From Brasenia schreberi (Eukaryota; Streptophyta; Magnoliopsida; Nymphaeales; Cabombaceae), in assembly GCA_036023115.1 (NCBI GenBank), contig JAYKKT010000089.1, positions 12,852,501-12,916,500 on the forward strand: a DNA stretch of 64,000 bases. Direction: 5' to 3'. Under the pieces are notes generated by a model. It saw nothing but the letters and a program-made list of their open reading frames with translations. It did no database searches and had not been told where the DNA came from. This document shows positions 1-12,000 of this stretch, one piece after another (within the stretch, counting starts at the first letter, position 1; each line of letters starts with the position of its first letter). The translations under genes were made by a program, and so were the position numbers.

Positions 1-2338
1 TTTTAGTGATTTTAACTGAATTCAAAGAAGTTTACAAAGATAAATGATTTATTAAGAAAGAGATCTAAATGGACATATAAATAAAGAGGTATTAGAATAT
101 CAATTGGATTCATGGAAAATATGGCTTTGTAGATTTAAATGAGAAAGGTGAGGAAATTGTAGATTTTGCTATAACATAATCTCCTCATAACCAGTACAAA
201 TTTCAAAAAGTGAAATGAATATTTAATTATTCATAAGAGTGACTATTTGCAAAGATAAATTGATTATTTCGCTTGTAGGAAAAAGTTAGATCGTGTTGTA
301 AGGATTGAAAAGTAATTTTAGGAGAAAGTTTAACTACTTAATATTGACTTTTAGTAATAGATTTATATGGAAAAAAATGGACAATGAGACAACGAATATA
401 TAAGTTTATTCATACTAAATGCCGGAACCTAAAAAAATAAAAAAGAAGATTTAAAAAGAAAGTTCTTCTAAAAGATGTTTGAAATTATGTAGGCGCATAT
501 GGCAATACATATTAAGAATGTTGTAAAAGATGTATTCATTAATTTAAGGGAGGCATACTGAAAGAGTGAAGTAGTGGAAGATAAAACTAAGGTAAGGAAG
601 GCATGTTACAAAATATATTATGCCAAAAGGACTGATGAATATTGGGAAGCTTATAAGAAGGCAAAGAAGAAAAACAAAAAGACCATTAGTAAAGCAAAAG
701 TCAAAATTTAAGAAGATTAATATAAAAACTCAACTAGAGAGAGAAAAACTACAGATCTTATCTTTGTTAGGTGCATCAAGGATGAGGATGAAAAGATTTT
801 AGTGACAAGTTGTGACATTAAAATAAATAAAAAAGTTATTTCCGTAAGGTTTTTAATGAAAGTATAAGTAATGATATTAGTCTAAAAGAGTTCATCAACT
901 CAAGAGAGTATATAAATCATAATTTCTATTGATGTATTAAGAAACAAAGTCAAAGAAGCTCTTAAACTTATGAAGATAAATTTATAAGACTAAATAATAT
1001 TCTTATAGAAGATGAAAAATCTCAAGAGAAATGGGTATCACTTAGTCTATAAGATTATTAGTGAAATATGAGTAACCAAAAGATGCCTAAAGAACGAAGA
1101 AAGAGTATACTATATACAAGAACAAGGGAGACATTTAGAATTGTACAAATCATGAGGATATTAAATTGATAAGCCATTCGCTGAAATTATGAGAAAGAAT
1201 TATTAAATGAAGGTTAAAACAAGGATCAAGCACAATAAAGAACCAATTTGCATTCATGCTAGAGAGATATGTTATTGATAGCTATTTACTTATTTAAATG
1301 TCTAATGAAATATTTTAGAGCAAAAAATAACCTTCACATGGTATTCATTGACTTAGAAAAAGCTTTCTATAAGATGCTAACTGATATTATTTGAAGAACC
1401 TTGGAAAAGAGAGATATCATATTGACATGTATCAATCTTATAAGAGATGTGTATGATGGTATACAAACATGTGTAACATCTTATCAAAGAATGATAGATT
1501 TCTTTAAAGTTAATATCGGATTACATTAAGGATCAACTTTAAGTCCACACCTGTTTATTATGGCTATTGATGAGTCAATAAAACATATTGAAGATAAAGT
1601 ACCTTAGTGTATGTTATTTATAGATGACATTGTATTAGAGGACGAGTCTAAAGAAAAAGTCAATAGGAACTAAGGAGAGAAATATTCGAAAAATCAAAGC
1701 TTTCGACTAAGTAGAATAAAGACATAATATATGGAATGCAAGTTTGATCATTTACTTATTATAGATGAAATGAAAATGAAGATTGCCACATATTATATCC
1801 CTCAAAAGAAAAGTTTTAAATGGACCAGTTTCTAAGTGTGATTGAAAAGTTGATAGAGATATTACAAGTAGAATTAATGTGGATCGATTAAAATAGAGGT
1901 GCATAAGGTATTTTGTGACAAGAAGATACCATTAAAGTTAAAGGCAAAACCACTATGATATTTAGTTCTGAGTGATGAGCATGAAGATGGTGACATGATG
2001 TATGGTCACACAAGGAAAGACCACATTTGTGATGAGGTTATCAAAGACAAATTGATAGTGGCACCAATAGATGATAATAAGAGAAAATCATTTAACATGG
2101 TTTGAATAGTGGAAAGGTAACCTAAGGAAGCTTCAATAAGAAGGTGTTAGAAACTGGATGGTAAATATGTCAAAAGAGGAAGAGGACAACCATTAAAAGC
2201 GTTGGAAGGAAACAATAAAGAAAGATCTAGTTTCTACTGAGTCAACCATGCATGACGCATGATGGAACCTTATGGAAACAAAGAATCCATGTGGCCAGCC
2301 CCAACTAGTAGCAGAGAAGGCTTAGTTGTAGTTTGTCA
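1..2338 (+). mobile_element. Degenerate RTE-type LINE (copy 1), 5' end outside window
   Basis: An old non-LTR retrotransposon read on the plus strand with many stops and frameshifts. It lines up with the better-preserved copies at 13936-17110 and 25952-27980. Remnants of the endonuclease C-terminus lie around 100-330, the linker around 480-720, the RT start around 930-1010, the finger and palm around 1330-1640 (a decayed form of the FADD box near 1620), and the C-terminal 'KNPW' end near 2250-2300. The 3' terminus is a worn form of the family's 'aaaggcttagttgttg' end, at about 2310-2338. No open reading frame survives. It probably sits in a 3' intron of the EDR1-type kinase gene. Confidence 0.85.
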
Positions 2339-2929
2339 AATTAGGGCCATTTTGTTATTTACATGTAACATCTTAAGTAGATGGGTGTGTTCACTTATAC
2401 TATTAAATGTAGCTAATATTATGAGCCTTAGCAATCACAAGGGTGCCTTAGGGCCTAAAAGGTGGTAAAAAAAAATGGTGCTGCTTAAGCGCTTATACAT
2501 GCTACTAATAACCATGAGGATCTTTTAAGCTTACGAGTAAATGTTACTAATCCACTATAAAATGTATTCTCCACAGTCTAAACCAAAAACTTAAAGGAAG
2601 AGCAGAGTCCTCTCCTATTCCTACTTCCCCAAAGTCTTTGGTAGCCCAGATGAGACTGCAACAGGTTTTCTGAACCTGATGATGAGACGAGCTATTCATC
2701 ATGAAAATATGTGTCAATTAGAAGTGCACTGATGTATGAAGTGGAGGCATCCTAACAGACTTAGAGATTTGAACCTTGCTCGTGCATGACCCAATGAAAC
2801 GACCAGGCACTTGTCAATTTGTTGAAGGACCAGATCATTTATTTAACATCATGCACAAGTAACAGATTTTATTTAAAGGAAATGGTGCAAGTAACTGAAA
2901 ATTAAATACTTAGTGCATACATAATACAC
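2339..2929. other. Intron-like stretch left of the last confident kinase exon
   Basis: No convincing gene or repeat is visible apart from the weak exon candidate at 2625-2675. The kinase transcript should continue leftwards (minus strand) through this stretch, because the donor at 2929/2928 (GTGTAT) needs a downstream acceptor. Confidence 0.4.
2625..2675 (-). CDS. Candidate further exon of the EDR1-type kinase (weak)
   Basis: A 51-nt block sits between an acceptor (catcatcag) and a possible donor (GTAGGA). It starts with one nucleotide, which fits the phase left by the exon at 2930-3022, and reads through without a stop as FRKPVAVSSGLPKTLG-like sequence. I do not recognise the peptide as a family signature. 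Only the phase and splice sites support it, so it may be chance. Confidence 0.22.
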
Positions 2930-3022
2930 CTTGATGCAGTGTGGCTATCGTCTTCTCCAAATGCCTGCCTATGTCCACCAAGCATAGACCTACCACGAGC
3001 TCGAAACAAGGGATGTTCTGGG
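2930..3022 (-). CDS. Kinase exon: [13 protein letters not shown] block
   Basis: A 93-nt exon with acceptor ctcttgcag and donor AAG|GTGTAT. Its first base completes the AG left by the previous exon (Ser), and the frame then reads [16 protein letters not shown] and onward. The join with the exon at 3228-3317 recreates the family string [13 protein letters not shown], which is strong evidence for both exons and their order. Confidence 0.82.
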
Positions 3023-6000
3023 CTGCAAGAGTCATGAACACCATTCACAAAAAAAAGGGAACGTCAATAACAAAATTTAAGATTTCATTATGCATTATAA
3101 CCTTTATAGGCTGGAATCTCAAACATGCTTGACACTTGACACTTGACAAATGATTATCCTATGTAATAAAGGGACTAATATCAACTTCAAAAATAAATAC
3201 AAATATTATAGGACTGTACAAACAAACCTGGAACTAGCTGTACGTTGTTCAGCAATGACTTTCCTGCGGCTGTGGCGCCAAAAGTCATTCGCAATATTTG
3301 GTTCACTGTGTGATACGCTGCACAAATTGGAAACCTTAATGAGATCATGTAATAGAAAATGCACATGTGAGCTTACATGGAAGTGCGCCAAGGAATCATG
3401 TACTGGAAGACTAAAGAAAAGGCAAACCATTTACCACATTAAATGGGTCATCACAGTATCTTACATTATGAGGTGATGTAGCATGAATAAAGGGGCAAAA
3501 TAAACAACTGGAATGCTAATTATCAAGTCTACATTGTAATGATTTATGCATTTACCCAAAGTACTACCTTAGTTTACTATCAACCCCCCACATTGGGCGC
3601 AGTAGCATGTTACGTGGCTGAGTACCAGATGAACCTGGCATGGCTTCTATCCGCCTTTGACCAAAACCATGAGGGCTATTATCATCTTGATCTCCTCTGG
3701 AGCATTAGATATCAAGTTAGGCAAAGATGAAAACTAAGAAGAAACCTTGAGAAGCATCTTATGTTCTTGCCAAACGGAAAAGCATTGACAACTCCACAAG
3801 CCACAATTGGAAGTACCTTTAAAAACATTAAAACGAGAGAGAAAGGAGCTCTTCACAAATAAAAATCATTAGAAGGAATGCACTGCAATAGGAATCAGTT
3901 GATCTTTCTCTATCATTCCCTTCGTTTTCTATTTTCATGTGAAAGAGTAAGTGAACTCCCACACATAATGTGATGTTGAACCTAGGACTCCTAGATTGAA
4001 CTTTGTGGCAAGTCAATAGATGGGATATAGCAATTCAATTGATTCTCCATTGATCTTCTGGAAGGTTGGGAAAGCAAATTAGCATGCATCATATGCTATA
4101 GTAGGATGGTAGCATGATACTTGTGCTTGCGGTTGCTGGGAAGTCCAGCAGACCCCAGTAGAGGCAAAGGCTCCTGCATGCTGGATAACTTATGGTGCTG
4201 AACATGGTGACATGACAAAGCTTGTGATGTCTGCACAGGCATTCGCAGCCAAATGTGAAGTAGATGCTTGACTTGATATCAAGGACGTAAAGATTAGAGA
4301 AACATGATAGTATTGAATATAATATCATTGATTGAGAATAAACGACTTACAGAAATTGGCAGATTGGAGGCATTCCTCCAATCTGCCCCAAAACATAGAA
4401 GACACCCAACACTTGCAGCCGTCCAACCTCTTTCTCTTAATCCTAGACTTAACCCTAATCTACCTATTTATAAGCTATCTAACTTGAATAACTAAACTAC
4501 CCTTAATTATTCTTAACAACTACCAACTTAACATAACCTAAACTAAGACTCATAGACATTACTTACAAATTGACTCATAACAAACAGTACACACAATAAC
4601 ACAATCTCTAACACTCCCCCTCAATTTCGGTAAAAGATATGAAGAACACCCAACTTGGATAAAGTGTCCTTGAGTTGCTTGCTGGTAGTAGCTTTAGTAA
4701 AAAAATCAGCTCTTTGTTTTGCTTATTGAACATACTCCAGTTTAAATTCTTGATTAGATATCTTCTCTCTGATGAAGTGGCAGTCAATTTCTATATGTTT
4801 AGTTCGTTCATGATATACTGGATTGGAGAACATTTGGATTGTTGCACTGCTATCACAATATAGTTATATAGGCTGAATAGAAGTAAATCCAAGTTCACCT
4901 ATTAATGAAGATACTCATTTTCCCTCACAGATGGCTTGAGCTATTGCACTGTATTCTGCTTTAGCTGTAGATCTGGCAACAACTGTCTGTTTTTTACTTT
5001 TCCACGATATAATATTCCCACCAAGTAATGTAACATAACCTTTAGTTGATTTGCGGTCATCATAAGATCCATCCCAGTCTACATCAGAATAAAGTTCAAT
5101 GTTCAGATTGGAGGACTTAGAATAAAGTAAACCCATGCCAGATGTTGCTTTAAGATATCAAAGAATTCTATACCAGTGTTGTCTGACGCGTATCGTATCG
5201 TGTATCGCTAGGCTCCACGATACGGGCGTATCGTATCGTATCGTATCGTACTTTAATATTAAAATAATGTAAAAATTAATTAAAATTAGTAAAAAAAAAT
5301 CAGGAAAAAATCAGGAAACATCTGATAATTGCTTTAAATTCATATAATATAAGTTTAGTACAGATTGAGCATTCAACTTAAACAATTACATCCAAATTTA
5401 CATATTTTGAATCCAAAAAATAAAATTCAGACATAGTTTACAGTACACTAGTTACATATAATGTTACATTTTACAAATTGTAATCAGGATCACCAACTAA
5501 ATAAATAATCTTCATCTTCTCCTTGTTGCAGATCCTCATCATCATCATCAGCCACGCCCACACCTTCTTCAAAATTAAATTCTTCATCTCCATAATGTTG
5601 TTGCGCTCCTTCCAAATTAATCCAGGCAACGTCTTCTTCTGTTAGGAGGGCATTTTCTTCAGTGTCTTCCATAACCCAATCTTCTAATATATCAAAATTA
5701 TCCAAACTTATTGGATCGAACTGACTTTCTTCTCTATTTACTTTTTTTAATTGCCTACAACACAAACAAAGATAAACAATTAGTAAGTAATATTAACAAT
5801 TGAAAACTAAAGTTAAATAATATTGAATTGAAAAATTTAAAGTAATACAACATTACCTTTCATGAAGGCGCATGTTACAACGAATATAAACCAAATCATT
5901 AAGCCTTTTGTGTTCCAACCTGTTGCGTTTTTTTGTATGGGTGTGTTTAAAAACACTCTAATTTCTTTCACAACCTATTGCACTACAGGTTTGGCTTAAG

Positions 6001-9000
6001 ACTCTCACTGCAAAATCTCTAAGGTTTGGACAATCACTTCCAAACCTATTCCACCAAACATCTGTAAAAAAAATACAAGCATTAGAGACATAATAATCCA
6101 CAGTAATGTAAGATGCAACTTAAATATGAAAATAAACAATGTACCTGGACGCATCGTAGAGCGGTTGCGAATTGCAACAAGCAAACCCATCAAGTGAAGA
6201 GCATTATCATATATCTCCATCTCTCGATGTATCGCATCTGCTATGCTCTCATCAGGGACTAATCTGTCGATACAATCAATGATTCCTCGATTAACCTCAC
6301 CGTCCCTTTTGAAGGTTCCTAAGTACCTGAATGATGGGTTTAGATAATATGCTGCTACATGAATAGGCTGATGCAATTGTTTATTCCATCTACTATCAAT
6401 TATTTTTCACACGGGCACATAATCTCTTTTTTACATTAAAATTATTTCTGATGGCTTCTTTTGCCCTATCCATGGCTTCATAAAGGTAGCCCATCGCTAT
6501 CAGTCAATCTCAAAACTTTCACTAAAGGACAAGTAATTTTCAATAATCTCACACATGCATTCCAAAATGAACTTCTAAAAAGTGTTTCTGCAATCTCATT
6601 CAACTTTCTATTTCTTCTGTTTTGAGGCAACTCTGTAAATTGTTGCCACTCATCTAAGGAGAACATTCTCTTCAAAGCTTGCTTCTGTCTCACAATACTT
6701 TGTACAGATAAGAAGTTTGTTGTGAACCGAGTTACAGCTGGGCGAAGAAGCTCTGCACCTTCTGTATATCTCCTCAAACAAATGCATGGTTGTAAATGAA
6801 TTTTGTAATATCTTGGCAACACTCAGTTACTGCCTTTATTTCATCCATCTCACCAATGTCCTCGAGGATGAGATCTAAACAATGGGCTGCACATGGTGTC
6901 CAGTAGAAAGTCCCATAAATATCAGCTAACTCCTTCCCAGCTGTTTGTAGTTAGTTGCATTATCTGTAATCAATTGGACCACATTCTGTAGCCCAACCTC
7001 CTGTATAATCTTATCAAATTCTTCTCGTAGGATCTCTGCAGTGTGCCTCTCCTCTGACATGTCTAGAGATCTCAAAAACATGAGTCCTTTAGGACAATAT
7101 ACAAGAAAGTTTAGCAATATCCTTCCTCGCCTATCGGTCCATCAATCTGCCATAATAGTGCATCATGTTTCCTTCCACGACTGTCTCAAAGTCGAACAGT
7201 ATTGTTGCACTTCAATTACGGTCTGATCTAATATCTTCCCTCTCAACTTCTGATAAGAGGGCATCTTATATCCTGGACCAATGTTTGCAATTCATCTGTC
7301 ATTGCTTGAAAATGAAAACTGTTTGCTGCATTAAATGGAATACATGCATCATAAAACCATCTTTCCACTGCAAGGTCTGCCTGATCATGCAGTTATTCTG
7401 AAGCCATAGCAGCACGAATTCCTGGTTGAGCACCAGGTGTAGTGGAAGGAGGAAAGAACGAATGTATGCTATAAGAAGAAGCTCTTCCTCTACTCCTTCC
7501 TAAACTTCCTCTTCTGTCACCTCCAAAGTCTTCAGCTGCAACCCTCTTTCCTCTAGTAGGTGCTCGTGAACTGCTACTACCAATCTCTGTTCGAGCATCT
7601 GAAGGCAAACTATCAGTGAATCCAAATCCAGTGGCAGTAGCATCATCAGCTTCTTCATACATCTGAAAATCATCATTTTGTTCTCTCCGTTCTTGTATGT
7701 TCTCAATCATCTGCAAGCATTGCCATTTAATACCTTCTGGCAAACTTCTAACTCTGCCTGTGCATGGAGCAACTTCTTTCCTGGTTCCTGCTAGGTGGTC
7801 CTGCTAGGTGGTGTTTCAACCTTGAAATTCCACCACTAACCACCTTTTCACACAATAAGCATCTGATTTTTAACCTTGAACCCTCAACTGGTATACCCCA
7901 CTGCCATGCCGGATCATCAGACTTTGAATGAGAGTCTCTATCACCCCTTCCTGCCATCTCAATGGAGTACTTTAATTCAAACAAAAACCTGAAAATAAAA
8001 GCACTTCGTAAATCCCCCAATCTTCACATAACACTCAAATCGAGTGTCTCCCACTTCATGAATGTAATAAAAATCGTATACACACACTTAATAACTTCAT
8101 ATTTTGTCATTCAAAAAAAAAATGAAATAACACAAAAAACAACAAATATAAAGGAAAAAAATGAAAAAAACATTAAAAATATACCAAAATCCGAGTTTGG
8201 AGGCTTGCACGGGCACGATTTTGGAGCTTTGAACACTAAGGAGGCGAAAATCGGCTCTTAAGGAGCCTGAGGAACCCAAGAAGAGAGAGGCGCGGGTTTC
8301 AGTCGGCCCGAGACCCTTTATAAGGTTCCCAGGGTGTATACGGGCGATACGGTGCGATACTCTGGGTTTCACGATACGGGCCCCCGTATCGTATCGTGGT
8401 GGCCCACGATACGATCCGTATCGCACCGCGATACGGATAACACTGTTCTATACACTGCATCCATATGATTCCTGGTAGGAAAATGCATATATTTGCTCAC
8501 AATACCAACTGCATAAGTAATATCTAGATGAGTAATTGTCAGGTATATAAGCTTGCCCACCAAGGCCTGATATTTGTGAATGTCTCAGAATTCTTCATTA
8601 TCACCAATGAACAATTTCTGATTCACTTTCATAGAAATGTCACTTGGTTTACAATCCACCATTTTTGTTTCTTGGAGGAGATCCATGATATATTTCCTCT
8701 GAGTTAGAAAGATACCCTGAGTAGAATACAACACCTCTATGCCCAAGAAATAATGGAGTTGGCCCAAATCTTTGAGGTCAAACAATCGATGAAGATTCCC
8801 TTTTAACCTGGATATTTCTTCAAGATCATCTCCTGTAATAATGATGTCATCAACATAGACAGCAAGAATAGATGATTTTGTACCTTTCTTAAAAAAGATT
8901 GTGTGATTATTGAGACTTCTTTGGTATCCTAGATTGCATACTACTTTACTGAACTTCTCAAAGTAAGCTCTTGGTGACTGTTTTAGCCCATAAATAGCTC

Positions 9001-12000
9001 TATTTAGTTTGCACACTTTATTACCAGATGTCTTCATACTCATTCCTAGAGGTAGTTCCATATAGACTTCTTCATGCAAGTCTCCTTGTAAGAAAGCATT
9101 TTTTACATCTAATTGTCATAAATCCCATCTCAAGTTAGCTGCCATGCTAAGTAGTATTCGTATGGAAGTAAGTTTAGCTACAGGTGCAAAAGTTTCAGTA
9201 TAGTCAATACCATACGACTGACTATACCCTTTAGCAACTAATCTTGCTTTATATCTTTCGATGGTTCCATCTGCCTTGTATTTGATAGTAATTGCCCACT
9301 TATATCCTACAATATTCCTATCAAGAGGTAGTTTTGTGATGGTCCAAGTATTGTTTTTCACAAGAGCATGCAGCTTTCCATATGGAAAAACCAAAAGATG
9401 CCCGAGGAATGGAGAGCAAGTACACTTATACCCGTATATAAGAACAAGGGAGACATTCAAAATTGTGTGAATTATCGAGGTATCAAGTTAATGAGTCATA
9501 CTATGAAATTATGGGAAAGAATTATCGAACGTAGGTTAAGACAAGTATCAAGTACAACACAGAACCAATTTGGATTTATGCCAGGTAGATCTACTATTGA
9601 AGCGATTCACCTTTTGAGATGTCTTATGGAACATTTTAGAGAAAAAAGAAAGACCTTCACATGATATTTATTGATCTAGAAAAAACTTATGATAGGGTAC
9701 CGAGGGAGGTTCTTTGGAGAACTTTGGAAAAAAAAGGTATCCCATTGACATATATTAACCTTATAAGAGACATGTATGATGGTGCAAAAACATGTGTGAG
9801 GACTCATGAAGGAACGACAAACTTCTTTGAAGTTAATATTGGGTTACATCAAGGATCAACTTTAAGCCCATACTTATTTATAATGGTGATGGATGAGTTA
9901 ACAAAACATATTCAAGATGAAGTACCTTGGTGTATGTTATTTGCAGATGACATTGTATTAGTGGAGAAGTCTAAGGAAAAGTTAATAGAAAATTGGAACT
10001 ATGGAGAGAAACATTAGAAAGCAAAGGCCTCCGACTTAGTAGAACAAAGACAGAATATATGGAATGTAAGTTTGATCATTTGGTTACTTCAGAGGACATA
10101 GAAATTAAAATAGGCACATATTGCATTCCTCAGAAGGAAAGTTTTAAATACCTAGGGTCAATTTTTCAGAGTGATGGAAGAATTGATGGAGATGTTACGC
10201 ATAGAATTAATGCTGGTTGGTTAAAATGGAGAGGAGCATAAGGTATTCTTTGTGATAAGAAGATACCATTAAAATTAAAAGGTAAATATTATAGAGCAGG
10301 AATTAGGCCTGCTATGTTTTATGGTTCTGAGTGTTGGTCAGTTAATCATCAACATGTACAAAAGATGTATGTGACAGAAATGAAGATGTTGAGATGGATG
10401 AGTGGTCATATAAGAAAAGACCGTATACATAATGAGGTTATTAGAAACAAATTAGGAGTGGCACCAATAGAGGATAAAATGAGAGAACATCATTTAAGAT
10501 GGTTTGGACATATAGAAAGAAGATCAAAAGAAGAACTTATAAGAAGGTTAGAAAAACTAAATTTGGAAAGTATTAAAAGAGGTAGAGGACGACCACAAAA
10601 GTGTTGGAAAGAAACAATAAAGAATGATCTAGTTTATTGGGAGTTAACTGCTAACATGGCACACGATAGGGATCTGTGGAAACAAAGAATCCATGTAGCC
10701 GACCCCGTCTAGTATGGGAAAAGGCTTAGTTGTTGTTGTTTGTTGTTGTTATGCAGCTTTCCATAAGGGATACTTGTTTGCTTCTTCAAAATTCGTAGGA
10801 ATTTTGTGTTTGTCCGCATTCATAACAAAATGTTGATATTCCTTAGAAGTATTAGCATATGAGATTCAATCAGAGATAGGATACCATACATAAGTACATT
10901 TACCTTTACGAATGGCAATAGGAATCTTCAGGTCTTCTCCCAATTGTAATTGAGGATCTGAGTTAGGAGAAATATCTTTGGTAGTTGGATATGGAGCTTC
11001 TTCTTCTTGAGAGTAAATAATATTCCTCGATCCTCTCTTGTATATTAAGATCTCCATTTGTTCACTGGCCTTTTCTCTATAATCATATGCATTATTCTCT
11101 GCCTCACTAGGAACTAGTGGTATGACATAAGGAAAATTCAGTTGAGATGTAGTTGACTCCCCCTGAGAAGTATAATAAGGATTCTGAAAAGGTAACATCC
11201 ATAGATACATATAGTTTTTTTTTTTGCATGGGGATCATAACATTTATATTCCTTTTGAGAGTTTGAATAGCCAAGAAAAATACACTTTACATACCTAGGA
11301 TCAAGTTTATCAAAATTAGGTAGATGAACGTGCACAAAACAGGTACAACCAAAGATATGAGGAACTATATGAAAAGGTTTTGATTCTTTATCTAGACACT
11401 TCATTGGACTTTCATCCTTTAGAACAATACTAGGCATTCTATTGATTAGATGAACAGCAGTAAGAACAGCTTCTCCCCAATAGAATTTATGAACATTGTT
11501 TTGGAATAACAGAGTTCTAGCTACTACTAGAATATAACGATTTTTCCTTTCAGCAATACCATTTTGTTGAGGAGTATGAGAGCAAGATGTCTAAGACTGC
11601 TTACTAATGTACTCTCCCCCATTGTTTGAACGAAGAATTTTCACTGAAGTGTTGAATTGGGTAAGAATGAATTTATGTACAATTGGAAAGATAGAAGACA
11701 CTTCAAATTTTGATTTCATTAAATAAATAATTGTAAGACGCGTACAATCATCAAGGAGAAAATATCTCTGACCAAACAATGAAGTAACTGGACTGGGACC
11801 CAATAAAGGAGTTCAAAAGGTTGAGATCGCCTAGAGTCACTTAAAGGATAAGTGGCTCTTTGGTGTTTCCCAAGTTGACATACTTCACATTGAGGTTTAT
11901 TAAACTTGACTCTAAGATGAGGTATAATATAGTGAAGTTTTGACACAGGTAAATGACCAAGGCGACAATGCCAAAGACGAATTTCTGTATCTTGAATTGT

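Larger units (their letters stand above)
5174..8445 (-). mobile_element. hAT transposon, full length, transposase on minus strand
   Basis: 3272 bp bounded by an exact 8-bp target duplication ttctatac (5166-5173 and 8446-8453), the hallmark of hAT insertion. Termini are cagtgttgtctgac on the left and the complement of cagtgttatccgtatcg on the right. Both ends carry dense CGATAC/GTATCG repeats. It inserted into copia A between RT and RNase H. Three relatives occur in the window, at 17111-17635, 17636-18094 and 39327-40704. Confidence 0.93.

Noticed and set aside
2941..3132. Plus-strand ORF of 63 codons
   Set aside because: Antisense shadow of the kinase exon at 2930-3022.
3150..3476. Plus-strand ORF of 108 codons
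   Set aside because: Antisense to the kinase exon at 3228-3317; no domain.
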